The translations under genes and the position numbers were made by a program. A model generated the notes under the pieces. That model searched no databases. It had not been told where the DNA came from and saw nothing but the letters and a program-made list of their open reading frames with translations. From assembly GCF_032884065.1 (NCBI RefSeq), contig NC_088883.1, positions 28,471,355 to 28,535,354 of the forward strand: a stretch of 64,000 nucleotides of DNA. Direction: 5' to 3'. This DNA is from Artemia franciscana (Eukaryota > Arthropoda > Branchiopoda > Anostraca > Artemiidae). This document shows, in pieces, positions 49,210-60,494 of this stretch (its first letter is position 1; every line of letters starts with the position of its first letter).

Positions 49210-50900
49210 GAAAAAAAAAATATAACTAAATAATAATACGTTGGAGCTGCACGGCCTTTACTATATGTAACGCTATAGCGTTGCCTCTGATATCGTAAAA
49301 TCGGTTATAATTTGTCTCTTCGTGACATTTTTTCTAATTTACTCCCTCTCCCGAAATATATGCACCATCCTAAAGGAAGTTCCTATCAACTTGCTTTTCT
49401 GTGACTCTCCACAGAAACCCATAATTGGCTTGGTTCAAGAAAAAAAGTGAATTATATATTTTACTTTTTTTTTTTTTAAAGAACGGCCACATACTTTTGA
49501 AAAACCTGAGGAACACAGTCTGCAAGTTACAAATAATAAATTTAGCTACTGGTTACGTGGACTATAATCAATTTCCGATGCCGCACTGGTTAAGGATGAC
49601 TGAAAAGAAGTCGTAAAGAAGAAAATAAAATCCGGCATTATGAATAAGTGGAAATAGATTGGATTTTTCGCTCTTTTCGTCTTTATGGATATTCCCTTAA
49701 CTCTGCTTACCCTGGGCTAATGGGATGTTAAAATTATAACTTTTAAACTGATCAGTAAAAAAAACTAGAGATTTCATGCTACTAATTGAAAGATTTCCCT
49801 CCGAAATTGTTTCCCTGACCAAGGTCCCCTTGATCTCATCTGCTTACACTGAAAGTATAATGCCAATCGGAAAACAAAAAAATGTTCGGCTCATTCTGGG
49901 GCATCGTTGATCGATACTTTCCTGTATTATTATCGTTATTTCCATTAGGATTATTATGGGTGAACTCAAACAATTGGGTCAAGGCTCAGACCCAAAAAAC
50001 CCGTTACCTCCATCCTTAATCTTCTAAAAAACAATATAGCAGCAATAGCTGTGGGGCTATTGGTGCACCCTTGGGCGTGGTATTTTAAGTCAGGGCTTAT
50101 CTAACTCTTTTGATCCACCTCTTTCACCCATTTCTGACTGCACCCCTAGGAATCTTTACTTGGGTCATAGTCGGCGCTTCCCGTGTCCAGAGGGATTGAT
50201 CCCCTGAGTTTGATCTTGGCAGTCATTAATGGCTTAGATCTACCCATTCCTTATTCCACAAAATCCCCTTTCTTATGGTTAGACACTGGGTTGGATGGGT
50301 AGGGGCTGAAAGGTGACAAAATCAGCAGTAGTAGGCCCCTGTTTGTGCCTATTACTCTAGAGGGCATCTCTAGAAGGTTTGAACGGTGTGCTTAAAAAGC
50401 GCACTAGAAGTTTTAATTTCAAATCGAATGAGCTGTCTTCAAGTTTTTCAAAAGGAAGTGTTCCGTACGAAGCGGTCGTGGAAAAAACAGTGGTCGGTGG
50501 AGACAGGGGGCTTTTGACGATAGGCAGCACTAAATTGTTGTCTTTGGTTTTTAACAATAAAGCAAATTAGTATTTATGGTCGTTTCAAATCGACAAGCTA
50601 TTATCTCGATCATTCCAGTTATATAATATCTTTCTAAGAGTCTGGACTAAGCATGTCAAAGGAGGAATTTGTGTTGAAGGGATGACATTTCGGCATCGCA
50701 CGACCAAAATAGGCATTTTAGAATGAAAACAGGAGAAATTAAAGAAACCATCAGAAAAACGTAAGATTTGAGGGGTTTTCATTGGCCCTCAGTCTCCTCC
50801 CTCAATCTTTTACGTATATGCCTGCCTAGGACTTAGACCTGTGGCAAGGCTGTCCTGGATTCTTGAGTTCTGGTTCTGTTATTAAACATTTTTTGACCCC
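49210..50900. other. Non-coding stretch
   Basis: No recognised exon. Short overlapping frames on both strands at 50357-50570 lie over a family B-like agcgcactagaagttttaa block. Confidence 0.4.
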
Positions 50901-51036
50901 ATGTTTATAAATCCATACAGTAACAAATCAGAGCTTCTATTATATTACATTCTATACTATATTAGTTTGTATTATATTAAATTATTATTTTACATTTTAT
51001 TATGTTATATTCCATTCTATTTTGTCCGTCTCTTAG

Positions 51037-51175
51037 GTCATCCATGTTTAGATGGTAATCATTATGTAATTGATGATATAAGACGAAATTTGCTGTATCA
51101 AGCACGAACTCCCTCGGATCTTATCTGTGACAGTGCCCTACTACCGGCCTGGTATCGTTTCAAGATCAATAATAT
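51037..51175 (+). CDS. D8C-type exon, VWDE/uromodulin-like protein
   Basis: Acceptor tccgtctcttag (to 51036), donor gtaagc (from 51176), 139 bp. It reads G-HPCLDGNHYVIDDIRR, then DLICDSALLPAWYRFKINN. The pattern C-x2-G-x2-(Y/H)-x-V-ID ... CD-x-L-x-PxWYRF is the start of the D8C domain shared by uromodulin, GP2 and the N-terminus of VWDE. The remaining D8C cysteines should lie in the next exon, which I could not find. The exon enters in phase 1, fitting the EGF exon at 23,988-24,236, and leaves two bases. As VWDE has D8C before VWD, this is either the start of a second gene or a repeated domain set. Confidence 0.75.
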
Positions 51176-51730
51176 GTAAGCTGTTTTAATACTATTAATA
51201 TATTTCCCATTTTTTTGTATGTATTATCTAACTTTCTATTCCTTTTTCCTCTTCTCTGCTTCCTAATTTCTACTTTTAGATTTTCTTAGCTCCATCTTTG
51301 CCTGTGGTTATTGTTTTCATGACAGTTATAGGAGAGCAAAAAACCCATAAATATCTATGTCTAAAAATCAGTTTATATAGGTTGTCAACTATAAAGTAAA
51401 AATACCCTTATCGTCGCCGTAACGTAGTTTTTTCCAAACTGGGAGGTACGCCTCCCTAGGAGGCACGGACTAGACTATGGAGAGGCGCAAATATTGGACA
51501 GGATTGAAAAAAATTCCAATGAAATAAAAACTACGAAGTCACGTAAAATATCCTAACCCTTTCGAGACCGAGGGGGTTTACTGGCCAAGGCTGGTCAATT
51601 TTAGGACACAAAGTTCGCCTTCTAGGACAATGAAATGAAATGAAAATTAAAACACCCGATGTTGTCTGGACTCACTGCATGCACTACAAAGCAGCTCTCA
51701 TGTAAGATTAAATAAACAAAAACTAATTTT
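51176..51730. other. Probable intron start, no feature
   Basis: AT-rich after the donor site. No exon or repeat boundary recognised. Confidence 0.4.
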
Positions 51731-51734
51731 TTCA

Positions 51735-54130
51735 ATTGAAAGTAAGGAGCAACACTAAAACTTAAAACGAACAAAAATCATTACGTACATGAAGGGGGTC
51801 TTCTTTTTTTCAATACCTCGCTCTTTATGCTAAAGTTTCGATTTTTTGTTCCAGTTATTTAAGAATCGCTTCTGAATCACAAATACCCTCTAATTAGAAT
51901 AATAAGCTCTTTGATAGGTTCTAAAAAAGCCTTAAGCGCAAAGAGCGAGATATTGAGGAAAGGGCGACCTCCTCATATATGCAATAATTTCTGTTCTTTT
52001 AAAGTTCTAATGTTGGTCCTTACTTTCAGTTGAAAAACTTGTTTTTATGTGTAACTAAATAAAAAAAAAACAAGTTTTTTTAAATGAAAGTAAGAAGCGA
52101 CATCAAAACTTAAAACGAGCAGAAATTAATGCGTATATAAAAGGGGATTTTCCTCCTCAACGGGCCACTCTAAGAGAAAGAGTCAAACGTTACGAATTAA
52201 CTTACGTAACAAACTTCTATATTCGTATGTTTTATTGCGTATATGAGGGAGTTCACCTCTCGTCGATACCTCGCTCTTTACACTAAAGCTTAAATTCTGT
52301 CCCAATTCCTTAAGAATGACCCTTGAATAACAACGGCCGTAGAATAAATAGTTGAAATTACTAAAAATACTTTAGCGTGAAGAGCGAGGTATTACGAGGA
52401 GGTAAACCCCTCATATGCACAATAATGTCTGCTCGTTTTAAATTTTAATGCTGCTCCTCACTTTCAGTAGAAAAAACTTTTCATATTTATTTTTTCATTG
52501 TTTTTTTTTAAATAATTCTAGAAAATCCTGCGCTCCCTTCATGGAAATTTTCTTCCCCCCATGGTAAATTCCTCCAAGGAAAGTTCCCCTAACATATCCC
52601 CCTCTTTTCAACCCCCCCCCCCCAACCAAATATCCCCCTGAAAACGTCTGTACACTTACAAATAACCATTACTATATGTAAGCACTGGTCAAAGTTTGTA
52701 ACTTGTAGCCCCTCCCACGGTGACTGTGGGGGAGTAAGTCCTCCCCAAAGACATAGTTATAAGGTTTTTCGACTACGCTGAATAGAATGGCTATCTCAGA
52801 ATTTTGATCCGGTGACTTTTGGAAAATAATTAGCATGGGAGGGGGTCTAGGTGCCCTCCAATTTTTTTGTCACTGAAAAAGGGCACTAGAACTTTTCATT
52901 TCCGTCCCCTCTCGCAAGATTCTAGGACCACTGGGTCGATACGATCACCCCTGGGAAAAAAAACAAAAAAAAAAACAAATAAACACGCATCTGTGATCTG
53001 CCTTCTGCCAAAAAATACAAAATTCCACATTTTTGTAGATAGGAGCTTGAAACTTCTACAATAGGGTTCTCTGATACGCTGAATCTGATGGTGTGATTTT
53101 CGTATTTTCTAAAATAAGGCAAATTTTCGCAGGCTCGTAGCTTTTGATGCGTAAGTCTAAACTTAATGAAACTTATATATTTAAAATCAACATGAAAATG
53201 CGATTCTTTTGATGTAACTATTGTTATAAAAATTCCGTGTTTTAGAGTTTTGGTTACTATTGAGCCAGGTCGCTCCTTACTACAGTTTGTTACCGCGAAC
53301 TGTTTGATTTCTGATTTTTCTTTCAATAATGCTAGTAAATCCGGCTCCCCCTCATTGAAAGACACCCTTACCCCACGAAATATACATCCATGGAAATATC
53401 CTCCCACGTATCCCCCCTCAACCCGAAAAATCATCCCTGAAATATGTTTGTATAGTTCCCAATATCCAATCCTGTATGTAAACACTGGGCAAAGTTCATA
53501 GCTTGCAACCCTTCCCCCGGGAACTGTGGGGCTCAAAGACATAATTATTATACTTTTTCTATTATGTTAAAAAAAATGGCTGGCTCAAAATTTTCATCGG
53601 GTGACTTTGGGAAAAATGAGCGTGGGAGGGGGCTGGCTGACCTACTGTATTTTTGGCCACTTAAAAAGGGTGCTAGAACTTTGATTTCCGATAAAATGAT
53701 CCTTTTCCCGATCTTTTGCGATAACTGGTTCGATACGATTACCCCTGGAAAAAAAACATGCACCCGTGATCTTTCTTCCGAAAAAAAACATACAAAATTG
53801 CACATTTTTGTAGATAAGAGCTAGAAACTTTTGCAGTAGAATTCTCTGGTATGCTGAATCTGACGGTATCGTTTTCATCGAGATCAATTGATGTTTTTGG
53901 GGTGTTTCCCCCCTTTTTCAAAAATCGGGCAAATTACATTACCTCAGGCTCGTGACTTTAGATGGGTAACATTAAATTAATGAATTTTATATATTTTCAA
54001 TAAGCATCAAAACTCGATTATTTTGACGTGTCTTTATCGACACTCTGTTTCTTAGAGTTTCGATTGCTATTGAGCCACATCGCTCCTTACTTACAGTTCG
54101 TAACCACGAACTGTTTGAAAATATGAGTGC
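51735..54130 (+). repeat. Cluster of dispersed repeats A and B
   Basis: Foldback A copies at 51735-52045 and 52075-52470. Then the composite body (52490-52780, cctgcgctcccttcatgg and gtctgtacactt blocks) and B (52780-53310). A second, diverged body plus B follows (53320-54130). Both B copies end in a gagtttcg/ttggtta..attgagcca block and a cgcgaactgttt or cacgaactgttt end. The 206-codon minus frame at 52922-53542 is a shadow of this repeat. Confidence 0.75.
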
Positions 54131-54300
54131 GGAGCTTGAGACGTTTTTACAAAAATAAAGAAATATATAAACTATATAAACACAGTCTTATTTACAAATT
54201 ATTTACAAAATTATTTATTTACACCATTTACAAATTATATTAATAAATTAATATTTACATTATTTACAAATTAATAGATTATTTACAAAGCTGCGTGACG
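54131..54300. repeat. AT-rich short repeat (ttatttacaaatt)
   Basis: Six or more irregular copies of a (t)tatttacaaatta block. Confidence 0.75.
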
Positions 54301-54379
54301 GTATGGGAGCTACTTACATGCCCCACTTTCGTACTATATTAAATAAAAGAAAGGTGGGAGGTGTTAAAAGAGTTTTTCG

Positions 54380-54970
54380 GTGAAGGGAGACTAAAATCTA
54401 GCACCCAGTCAAAGAAACGGGGCATTTTCAGTAAAAGCTCTCAAAATATATCTCTTAATTGGGTTTAAATTTACCTCTAACGAGATTATGCGAAATATGA
54501 AGAAAAGATATTCAAATGTTCGCTTGTCAACCAGGAATGCATAGTCTTGGCTCAGAGAAACGAGGTATTTTCAATATCTCATGTTATATATTCATTATCT
54601 CTTATCGAAGTATATTCGAAATATCTCTTAATAGGACTTAAATTTACCTGTAATGACAACCCCCTTCCCTCCTAAAATTGCTTGCTAAGGGTTGTCCATA
54701 TATTGTCACTGTGGTGTGAATATGCATAGTCTTGGCTTAAAGAAATGTGGCATTTTCATTAAGATCTCCCAGAAATATCTCTTAACATGACTCTAATAAC
54801 GTTCTGACTCTAATAATATCTCTAATAATGACCCTGCCCCCTCCCTTGAATCGCCTGCTAGGGATGGGCCAGCCATATATTGTCACAGCGGTATGAATAT
54901 GCATAGTCTTGATTCAAATAAACTTGGCATTTTCATTAAAACCTCTCATATATAACCGAACGCAAAAAGT
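54380..54970. repeat. Tandem repeat of about 175 bp, four diverged units
   Basis: The gcatagtcttggctcaaa-like block followed by gaaacg.ggcattttcatta and a tctctcaaaatatctcttaa block recurs at about 54395, 54540, 54725 and 54905. Non-coding. Confidence 0.75.
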
Positions 54971-55560
54971 GTCTCTTTTTTTCTTTGTTTGCGTGTTTCA
55001 TTTACTAATAAGAAAACGTACTGTTAAGTGGACATTTTTTGTCATTACTACTGTTGTAAGTAATAAGGATTCTACTGCGTAAAGCGTAATACTTATGGCT
55101 CATTTGAAATGTGATTTTGCTAATACCAAGATTTAAATTAACGAAATGTAGTATCCAAGTACATCTAATAGAGCAAATATCGATAGCATTGGGATGCCTG
55201 AGCGCTCTTGTACGGAAAGGGTTGGAAACACACGATCTATAGATTTTTCGAAATGTTTCCGTTAGAAAGTATTCCCCAAATAAAAATATTATAAAGGCTT
55301 TCTCGGTCAGAGCTTTCTAGCGCTCCATTCCGTTGAAGGGAAATCCCTTATGAATCCTAAAGCAGACAGAAATTTTGAAATATAAAGGTTCCCTGAGAAA
55401 ATAAAAGAAAACGCATTGAAAGAAAATGAAATCTCTAAAAGTATTAAGTAACATCCCTCGTGTGCATCCTCATCACGTAACATTCTCCCACCTGTGTGTC
55501 CTCTTCAGTTACAAGCAAGGATTCCTCACGATCCCTGAAGAAACAAGTCTTGCGAGAATA
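54971..55560. other. Non-coding stretch
   Basis: No exon or repeat recognised. Confidence 0.4.
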
Positions 55561-55564
55561 TGTC

Positions 55565-56360
55565 ATTCTCAGTTCAACCGGGGGCGGGCCCTGGTTGAAT
55601 TGGATGCCAGGGCCCCATTGGAATGGGTATCTAGGCCCCACCCGTTGAAATTGGATGCTAGGAGCCGGTTAGAATTGACTGCTAGGGCCCTTGTTGGAAT
55701 CTGATACTATGGCCCTCAGTGAAATTGGATGCTAGGACCCCCAGAGGTTAGGATAGGGGTCTGGTGAGATTTGATGCTATGGCGCCGTTGGAATTAACTG
55801 CTAGACTTCCTTTGGAATTGGTTGCTAGGGCCTTTTGTTGGAATGGACTTCTAGGGCCCTGTTGGAGTTTGTTTCTAGGGCCTCGCTGGAATTGGTTGCG
55901 AGGGCTTCCGTTGGGATTGAATTCTAGACCTCCCCCGGTGGAAAAGATCGCTAGGGTCCCAGTGTATTTGATTACTAAGGGCTGCCGTTTCTTTGAAGTT
56001 CTCCACTAGAGTTAATTTAAGGGCAAGGTGAAATTGGATGCACGGGTCCTGTTTGAATTAACTCCTAGGGCCCTGACTGCTAGGGCACCGTGGGTATTGT
56101 ATGCTACGGCCCTCATTGGCATTGGTTGTTAGGGTCCACCGAATTGACTGCTAGGGGCGTTGGAATTGGTTGCTACGGCTTCGTTGGAATTTACTGCTAA
56201 GCACACTGTTGAAATGAGTTTTTAGGGCCCCCATTGAAATTGAATGCTAGGGGCCCATTGGAATTGGTTGCAAGGACCCCCGTTGGAACTGACTGCTAGG
56301 CTGCTCTCGGTTGAAAAGTTTGCTACGGATCCAGTGAGATTGATTGCTAGTGACACTGGT
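55565..56360. repeat. Minisatellite, unit about 26-30 bp
   Basis: Roughly 27 irregular units of the form ttggaattg(g/a)(t/c)tgctagggcccc. Because unit length is not a multiple of three throughout, the apparent frames (55426-55704, 55764-56009) are not conserved and are not genes. Confidence 0.9.
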
Positions 56361-57979
56361 GTACTTGAGGGTTCCCCACTAGCTTGCCCTGAAGGTTTCT
56401 CCTGGCCCTTGCAAGGTTTTTAAACAATCAAAGAAACTTTGATGTAAAGTTTGCACCTTGAATAACAGATGCTGGAGGTTTTTCCTGGCTCTCACAGGCT
56501 TTTTAAACATATAAACCTAAGAAATCTGGAAGATAACACCCTCTATTACGTAACAAGCCCCTGCGTCTCGAAGAAAATTAATAACATCTTTGTCTTAAAG
56601 GAGTCGCCGCTAAACCTCTTCGCCATCTTAAATCATGAAGGAAGAAAAGAGTAGCGGCTATGAGCCGGTTTAAACGAATTGAGCCCCCACTAGTTTCGTT
56701 TTAACTTTTAATAATGCCACTTACTTTAAGTTGAAAAACTTGTTTTTTTTTCATATTTAAGTCTGTTGTTAAGTTGATTTAGAAAGCTTGTTTTCCTGAA
56801 AAGCTTCTCGTTACTTGCGTATGTCAGTGAATATTGTATCTTTTTGTATAAATTATAGGGAAGAGGGCAAATATCTTGTCTTTCTGCTCCCCTTGCGGAC
56901 ATCGATAGCATCAGTAAAAAAATTACTTTTTTAGATTTTTGCGAATGTTTCCCCATTTTAGATTTTCACTAAGTTTAGATGCCTCAAAACTTAAGAATCT
57001 ATTTCTAACTCAATGCTCAAGAATATCTGCGGGCTGAAGAGAAAAGAATTCCCGCTCAAGGATGTATGTGAGCAAAATTTTTATTATAAAAATTAAACAA
57101 AAAAACTAAATTAAAAGTAAAATCAGAGAAATAAATATGGAAACAACAAACGGATCTATGCCCAGTTTAAAGAAAAAGAAGAGAAATAACAAAAGAGAAT
57201 CAAAGGAATATTTCGCCTTCAGTGTAAAGAAAAATCGAGAGAGAAAGAAACTAAAAACAATTTAGTTCCTTTTGCGTTCTTTAGTTTCTTCGCCTGAGTT
57301 AGACACATATTTCCTAAGGTTTATTGTGTATATTTTTAAAACATAAAAAGAAAAGAAATTAATTTTGAAAAAAAATTTTATGATGGAAGTAAAGAGCAAA
57401 ATGGTAACTTAAAGCGAACAAAAGTTGTTGTTTCGCAGTTTGTGTATATCTGGTTCAAATCAACCTTCGTGATATTTTTTTTTTGCATTTGTGGAATTCT
57501 CAGAACATACTAAGATGGTTTACTGAAAACTGAGGTTGCTTGAGTTTTTTAAGAGAATCAAAATCGTATGTTCAAATTTCATCATTTCATGGCCAGTAAA
57601 AGAGCATAGAGAGCGTTATTATTACTATTTTTTTTACAGATTACTTAATGACCTGTCTGGTCCTAATCTTGTTTTTTTTTGCATTGGTCTATGTCCCCTA
57701 GACTTTTTGCCCCCTCCTAGTTTTATGGAAATGCCTTTTTGGGGATATTATTTTTATATCTTCTTTAGTATTTTGATTTAAAAAATTGAATTGAAATAAA
57801 AATTTGCCAGCCTCCTAAATTTAAAGAAACATATTTTACCCTCCACCCTAATTTCTGAGAATTAAACCGCTGAACTGATTAAGTTTGAAATTGAATCCAC
57901 TTTTTATTGCTTGTTTCCACTTTTATTTAAATTTTATTTAATTGTATTTTATTTCTAATTTTAATTTTATTTAACACAG
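56361..57979. other. Non-coding stretch
   Basis: It includes a loose duplication (aggtttctcctggcccttgcaagg at 56390 against aggtttttcctggctctcacagg at 56475), a family A arm (56700-56750) and A-rich DNA (57050-57250). No gene recognised. Confidence 0.4.
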
Positions 57980-58187
57980 AAAGGATGAAATATGTTTGTT
58001 TGTTGCGAGTACCCATTTTACCATCTTGTCCTTGCAAGGCTTTATTGCCTGGGGTTCCGGTGACTTTGCATTTTAAGATCATTGTGACTGAAATGAATGA
58101 ACGCTCTTGGTTCGATGTTCTTCAAGTATGGAAAGTAACTTCCGAATCTCCCTCCGTAGATGAAAAATACAATTGTATCAGGGAAAT
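57980..58187 (+). CDS. Possible VWDE-like exon
   Basis: Open between an acceptor after ttatttaacacag (57979; an alternative AG lies four bases on) and a donor gtaaaa (58188). It reads RMKYVCLLRVPILPSCPCK...LPGVPVTLHFKIIVTE..ERSWFDVLQVWKV...KYNCIREM. The hydrophobic alternation, cysteine pairs and position after the D8C exon fit the VWDE region between D8C and VWD. The VPI.C...C...V.L..K rhythm recalls that region, but this is a weak, remembered similarity. Phase does not match the D8C exon with the first acceptor; a missing exon between them would explain it. Confidence 0.4.
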
Positions 58188-58630
58188 GTAAAATAGCGAA
58201 TCCTTTTGAAATGCCTGTTAATTAAATAATCCATTTCAAGGTCTCGTTATATTTGGTCCTGGTATGTATTGCGCAATAGTTCAACGAATCGTCGGACAGC
58301 TCTAGCTTTCATAGTTAATGAACCATTGATAGGATGGGAGTAGGGTACTTGTCGGCTATTCAAACACACCCGAAAGTTAGGTTAATCCTAATGAAAAATA
58401 ACAAAACATGATGATAAAACGACAATTTAGAAACAAAATTAATGGAGACCCAAATTAACCAAACCCAAGCCAGCCCCCATCCCTAATCTGCAAATATATA
58501 GCTCAAATTATACAAGTCCAATGCATTCTGTCCAAGTCCAACGCATTGAATCATCCATCATTTGTTTTTGTAGCTATGAAACAGGTTTTCTGAGATGTAA
58601 CCAAAGTACTATCTTCTATATATTATTATG
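58188..58630. other. Non-coding stretch
   Basis: No recognised feature before the small Helitron. Confidence 0.4.
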
Positions 58631-58951
58631 TCTATATATATAAAAATATATTGTCTGTCTTTTTTACATCTCCTTGATATAAAAATATTGTACTTTTTTA
58701 TCTTCTATAAAAAAAGGGAAAAAAACTAAAAAAAGAAGGAAAAAATTGAAAAAAAAAACAAAAAAACAAAAAACTAAAAAAAAAGAAAAAAACAAAAAAG
58801 AAAAAAAAGAAAAAGAAAACTAAAAAAAGAAAAAAAAGCAAAAAAAAAACTAAAAAAAAACTAAAAAAAAAAACTAAAAAAAAACTAGAGAAAAACTCCA
58901 CATGTTGCTGGGGCGCGAAGCGCATCAGCATGCATAGCAGGGGTCAGCTAG
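58631..58951 (+). mobile_element. Small non-autonomous Helitron, second family (321 bp)
   Basis: 5' tctatatatataaaaatatattgtctg. The interior is an A-rich ctaaaaa tract. The 3' part has one hairpin (gctggggcgcgaagcgcatcagc) and ends gggtcagCTAG followed by T. It shares the GCGAAGC loop and CTAG end with the main family but has one hairpin and no TGACGTCA. Confidence 0.8.
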
Positions 58952-59229
58952 TTCTTGAATATTTTTCCAATAACCAATAAGTACCGGGAGTAGACCTCAT
59001 GTTCATCCTTCATCTTCATGAAAACAACCCTTTGCTCACGCGAAAAGTGGGTTTCTCCATCCAGTTCAACTCGGGTCTCAAGGCAAGGTTGAACTAGAGC
59101 TAAGTTCCTCAGATTCAGCAAAAGATGTATAGAAACAAAGCTTATTTCGTTGAACAAATCAGGGTCGAAAACACAAGTTCACGTGGATGCACAATTTTTA
59201 TCCAGTTCTTATCCTTGTGAAATTGGGCC

Positions 59230-59940
59230 CGTTCTCATGTCCAATAAACCATCCCTGCATCAAAGACAAGAACAAACGGTATTTTTGAAAAAATAGAGTA
59301 ACCGGTTATTTATTTCTTGGAATTTCAAAACAGGCACGAAAAAATCCTTTTAGTTTTATTGCCATTTTCATCGTTATCATTTTCCCATTTTTTCAATATT
59401 TGTTCACTATTATATCCGCCTAAATTAGCAGTCAATAGTAGTACAATGCTACTGCTACAACTACTACTAACAACTAACTGTACCACCGATCCACCTGAGG
59501 CCAATATAGCTACTCGTGCTTCTCCTCCGTCCTAATCTATTTAAAGGGTCCCTCTTTTTAAATTCTGAAAATGTTCTCGTGTCCAATAAATCCCCTCTGC
59601 AACAAATACAAGAGTACACAATATTTTAAAAATATAGATTAATGGGTTATTTGTTTCTTGAAATTCAAAAACAGGCCTGGGTATCCTTTTAATTTCATTA
59701 CCATTTTCTTCGTTAACATCTTCCCATTTTTGTCAGTGTTAGTTTATTATTATCCACCCTAAGTACCAGTCAGTAGCAGCACATTGCTACTGCTGCAACC
59801 ACTACTAACGACTCCCTGCAACGCCAATCTGTGTGAGGCCAGCAAAGCTGCTTTCGCTTCTCCTCCATCCCAATAGTATCCCTCTTTACATCTTCCCAAG
59901 AGGTTTTAATTTCCTTTCAATCCCCTTTTAACTACCTTAA
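59230..59940 (-). repeat. Two tandem copies of a non-LTR retrotransposon 3' region
   Basis: The segment starting gttctcatgtccaataaacc (59230) recurs at 59572 (offset about 342 bp) with shared attttcatcgttatca, ctactgct-caac-actacta and gaggccaa blocks. The same ending accompanies the relic at 690-973. In element orientation (-) it lies downstream of the reverse transcriptase piece. Confidence 0.75.
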
Positions 59941-59956
59941 AGCCTGTTCTTGCGCC

Positions 59957-60157
59957 CTAAGCACTCAAACCATCCGAAAAAGCATTTATTTGGCTAACAT
60001 CTTTATCTTGGACCCTCAAATCATCAGTGTATTTTAAGTCTAGGAGGGTTTTACCTTCACATTTTATTTCGTGCTCTCCCATAGGCTTTGCCGTGTTCCT
60101 TCCATCAAAATTATCCACACAAATAAGGATAGAACGCGACCTGCTTAAAAGTGGCAT
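59957..60157 (-). pseudogene. Non-LTR reverse transcriptase fragment
   Basis: 66 codons including GEHEIKCEGKTLLDLKYTDDLRV, with the YxDD catalytic motif of reverse transcriptase (YTDD) in the palm and a following KDVSQINAF segment typical of arthropod non-LTR elements. Truncated at both sides and joined at once to the 3' region, so an internal deletion removed the rest of the ORF. Confidence 0.8.
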
Positions 60158-60218
60158 AAATAGTTAGCAATGCTATAATCAAGGTGTTCTTGTCACAGTA
60201 CATAAGATTGTTTAGGAC

Positions 60219-60494
60219 TCAAGCACTATCAGTTATATATTCTCTCTGAACCGGAGTATAATCATTTACCAAAAGTAGTTGGTCGCTCAGCATCAGAGCC
60301 AGAATGCCTCCCTGCTCTGTATTAGTATTCCTTACTTTTTTATCAATTTTATTGTCAAAATTACTAATTGTTACCAAAATTGGATAATAAGCTTTACCTC
60401 TTGATATACATGGTGATTCCAAATCATCCACATAATCAAGTTTTATGTTCCCACTGCGATGTCTATATTTAGCCGCCTTCATTTTTTGCAACAC
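60219..60494 (-). CDS. Short ORF resembling the last repeat of the neighbouring membrane protein
   Basis: 91 codons overlapping the end of the 1,094-codon gene by 16 bases in another frame; its first codon is GTG, so it has no proper start. The end NTNTEQGGILALMLSDQLLLVNDY mirrors the final repeat of the upstream gene (NRTEQGNIHAVMLNDQLDLVDDY). It is probably a diverged duplicate of the C-terminal region, or an alternative 3' exon. Without an ATG I consider independent translation unlikely. Confidence 0.4.
   Translation of the reverse strand: MLQKMKAAKYRHRSGNIKLDYVDDLESPCISRGKAYYPILVTISNFDNKIDKKVRNTNTEQGGILALMLSDQLLLVNDYTPVQREYITDSA

Noticed and set aside
52922-53542. 206-codon minus-strand frame
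   Set aside because: It lies wholly in dispersed repeat B; other copies of the repeat do not keep the frame.
55426-56009. Repetitive proteins encoded by the minisatellite
   Set aside because: Unit length varies and is not a multiple of three, so the frame is lost after a few units.
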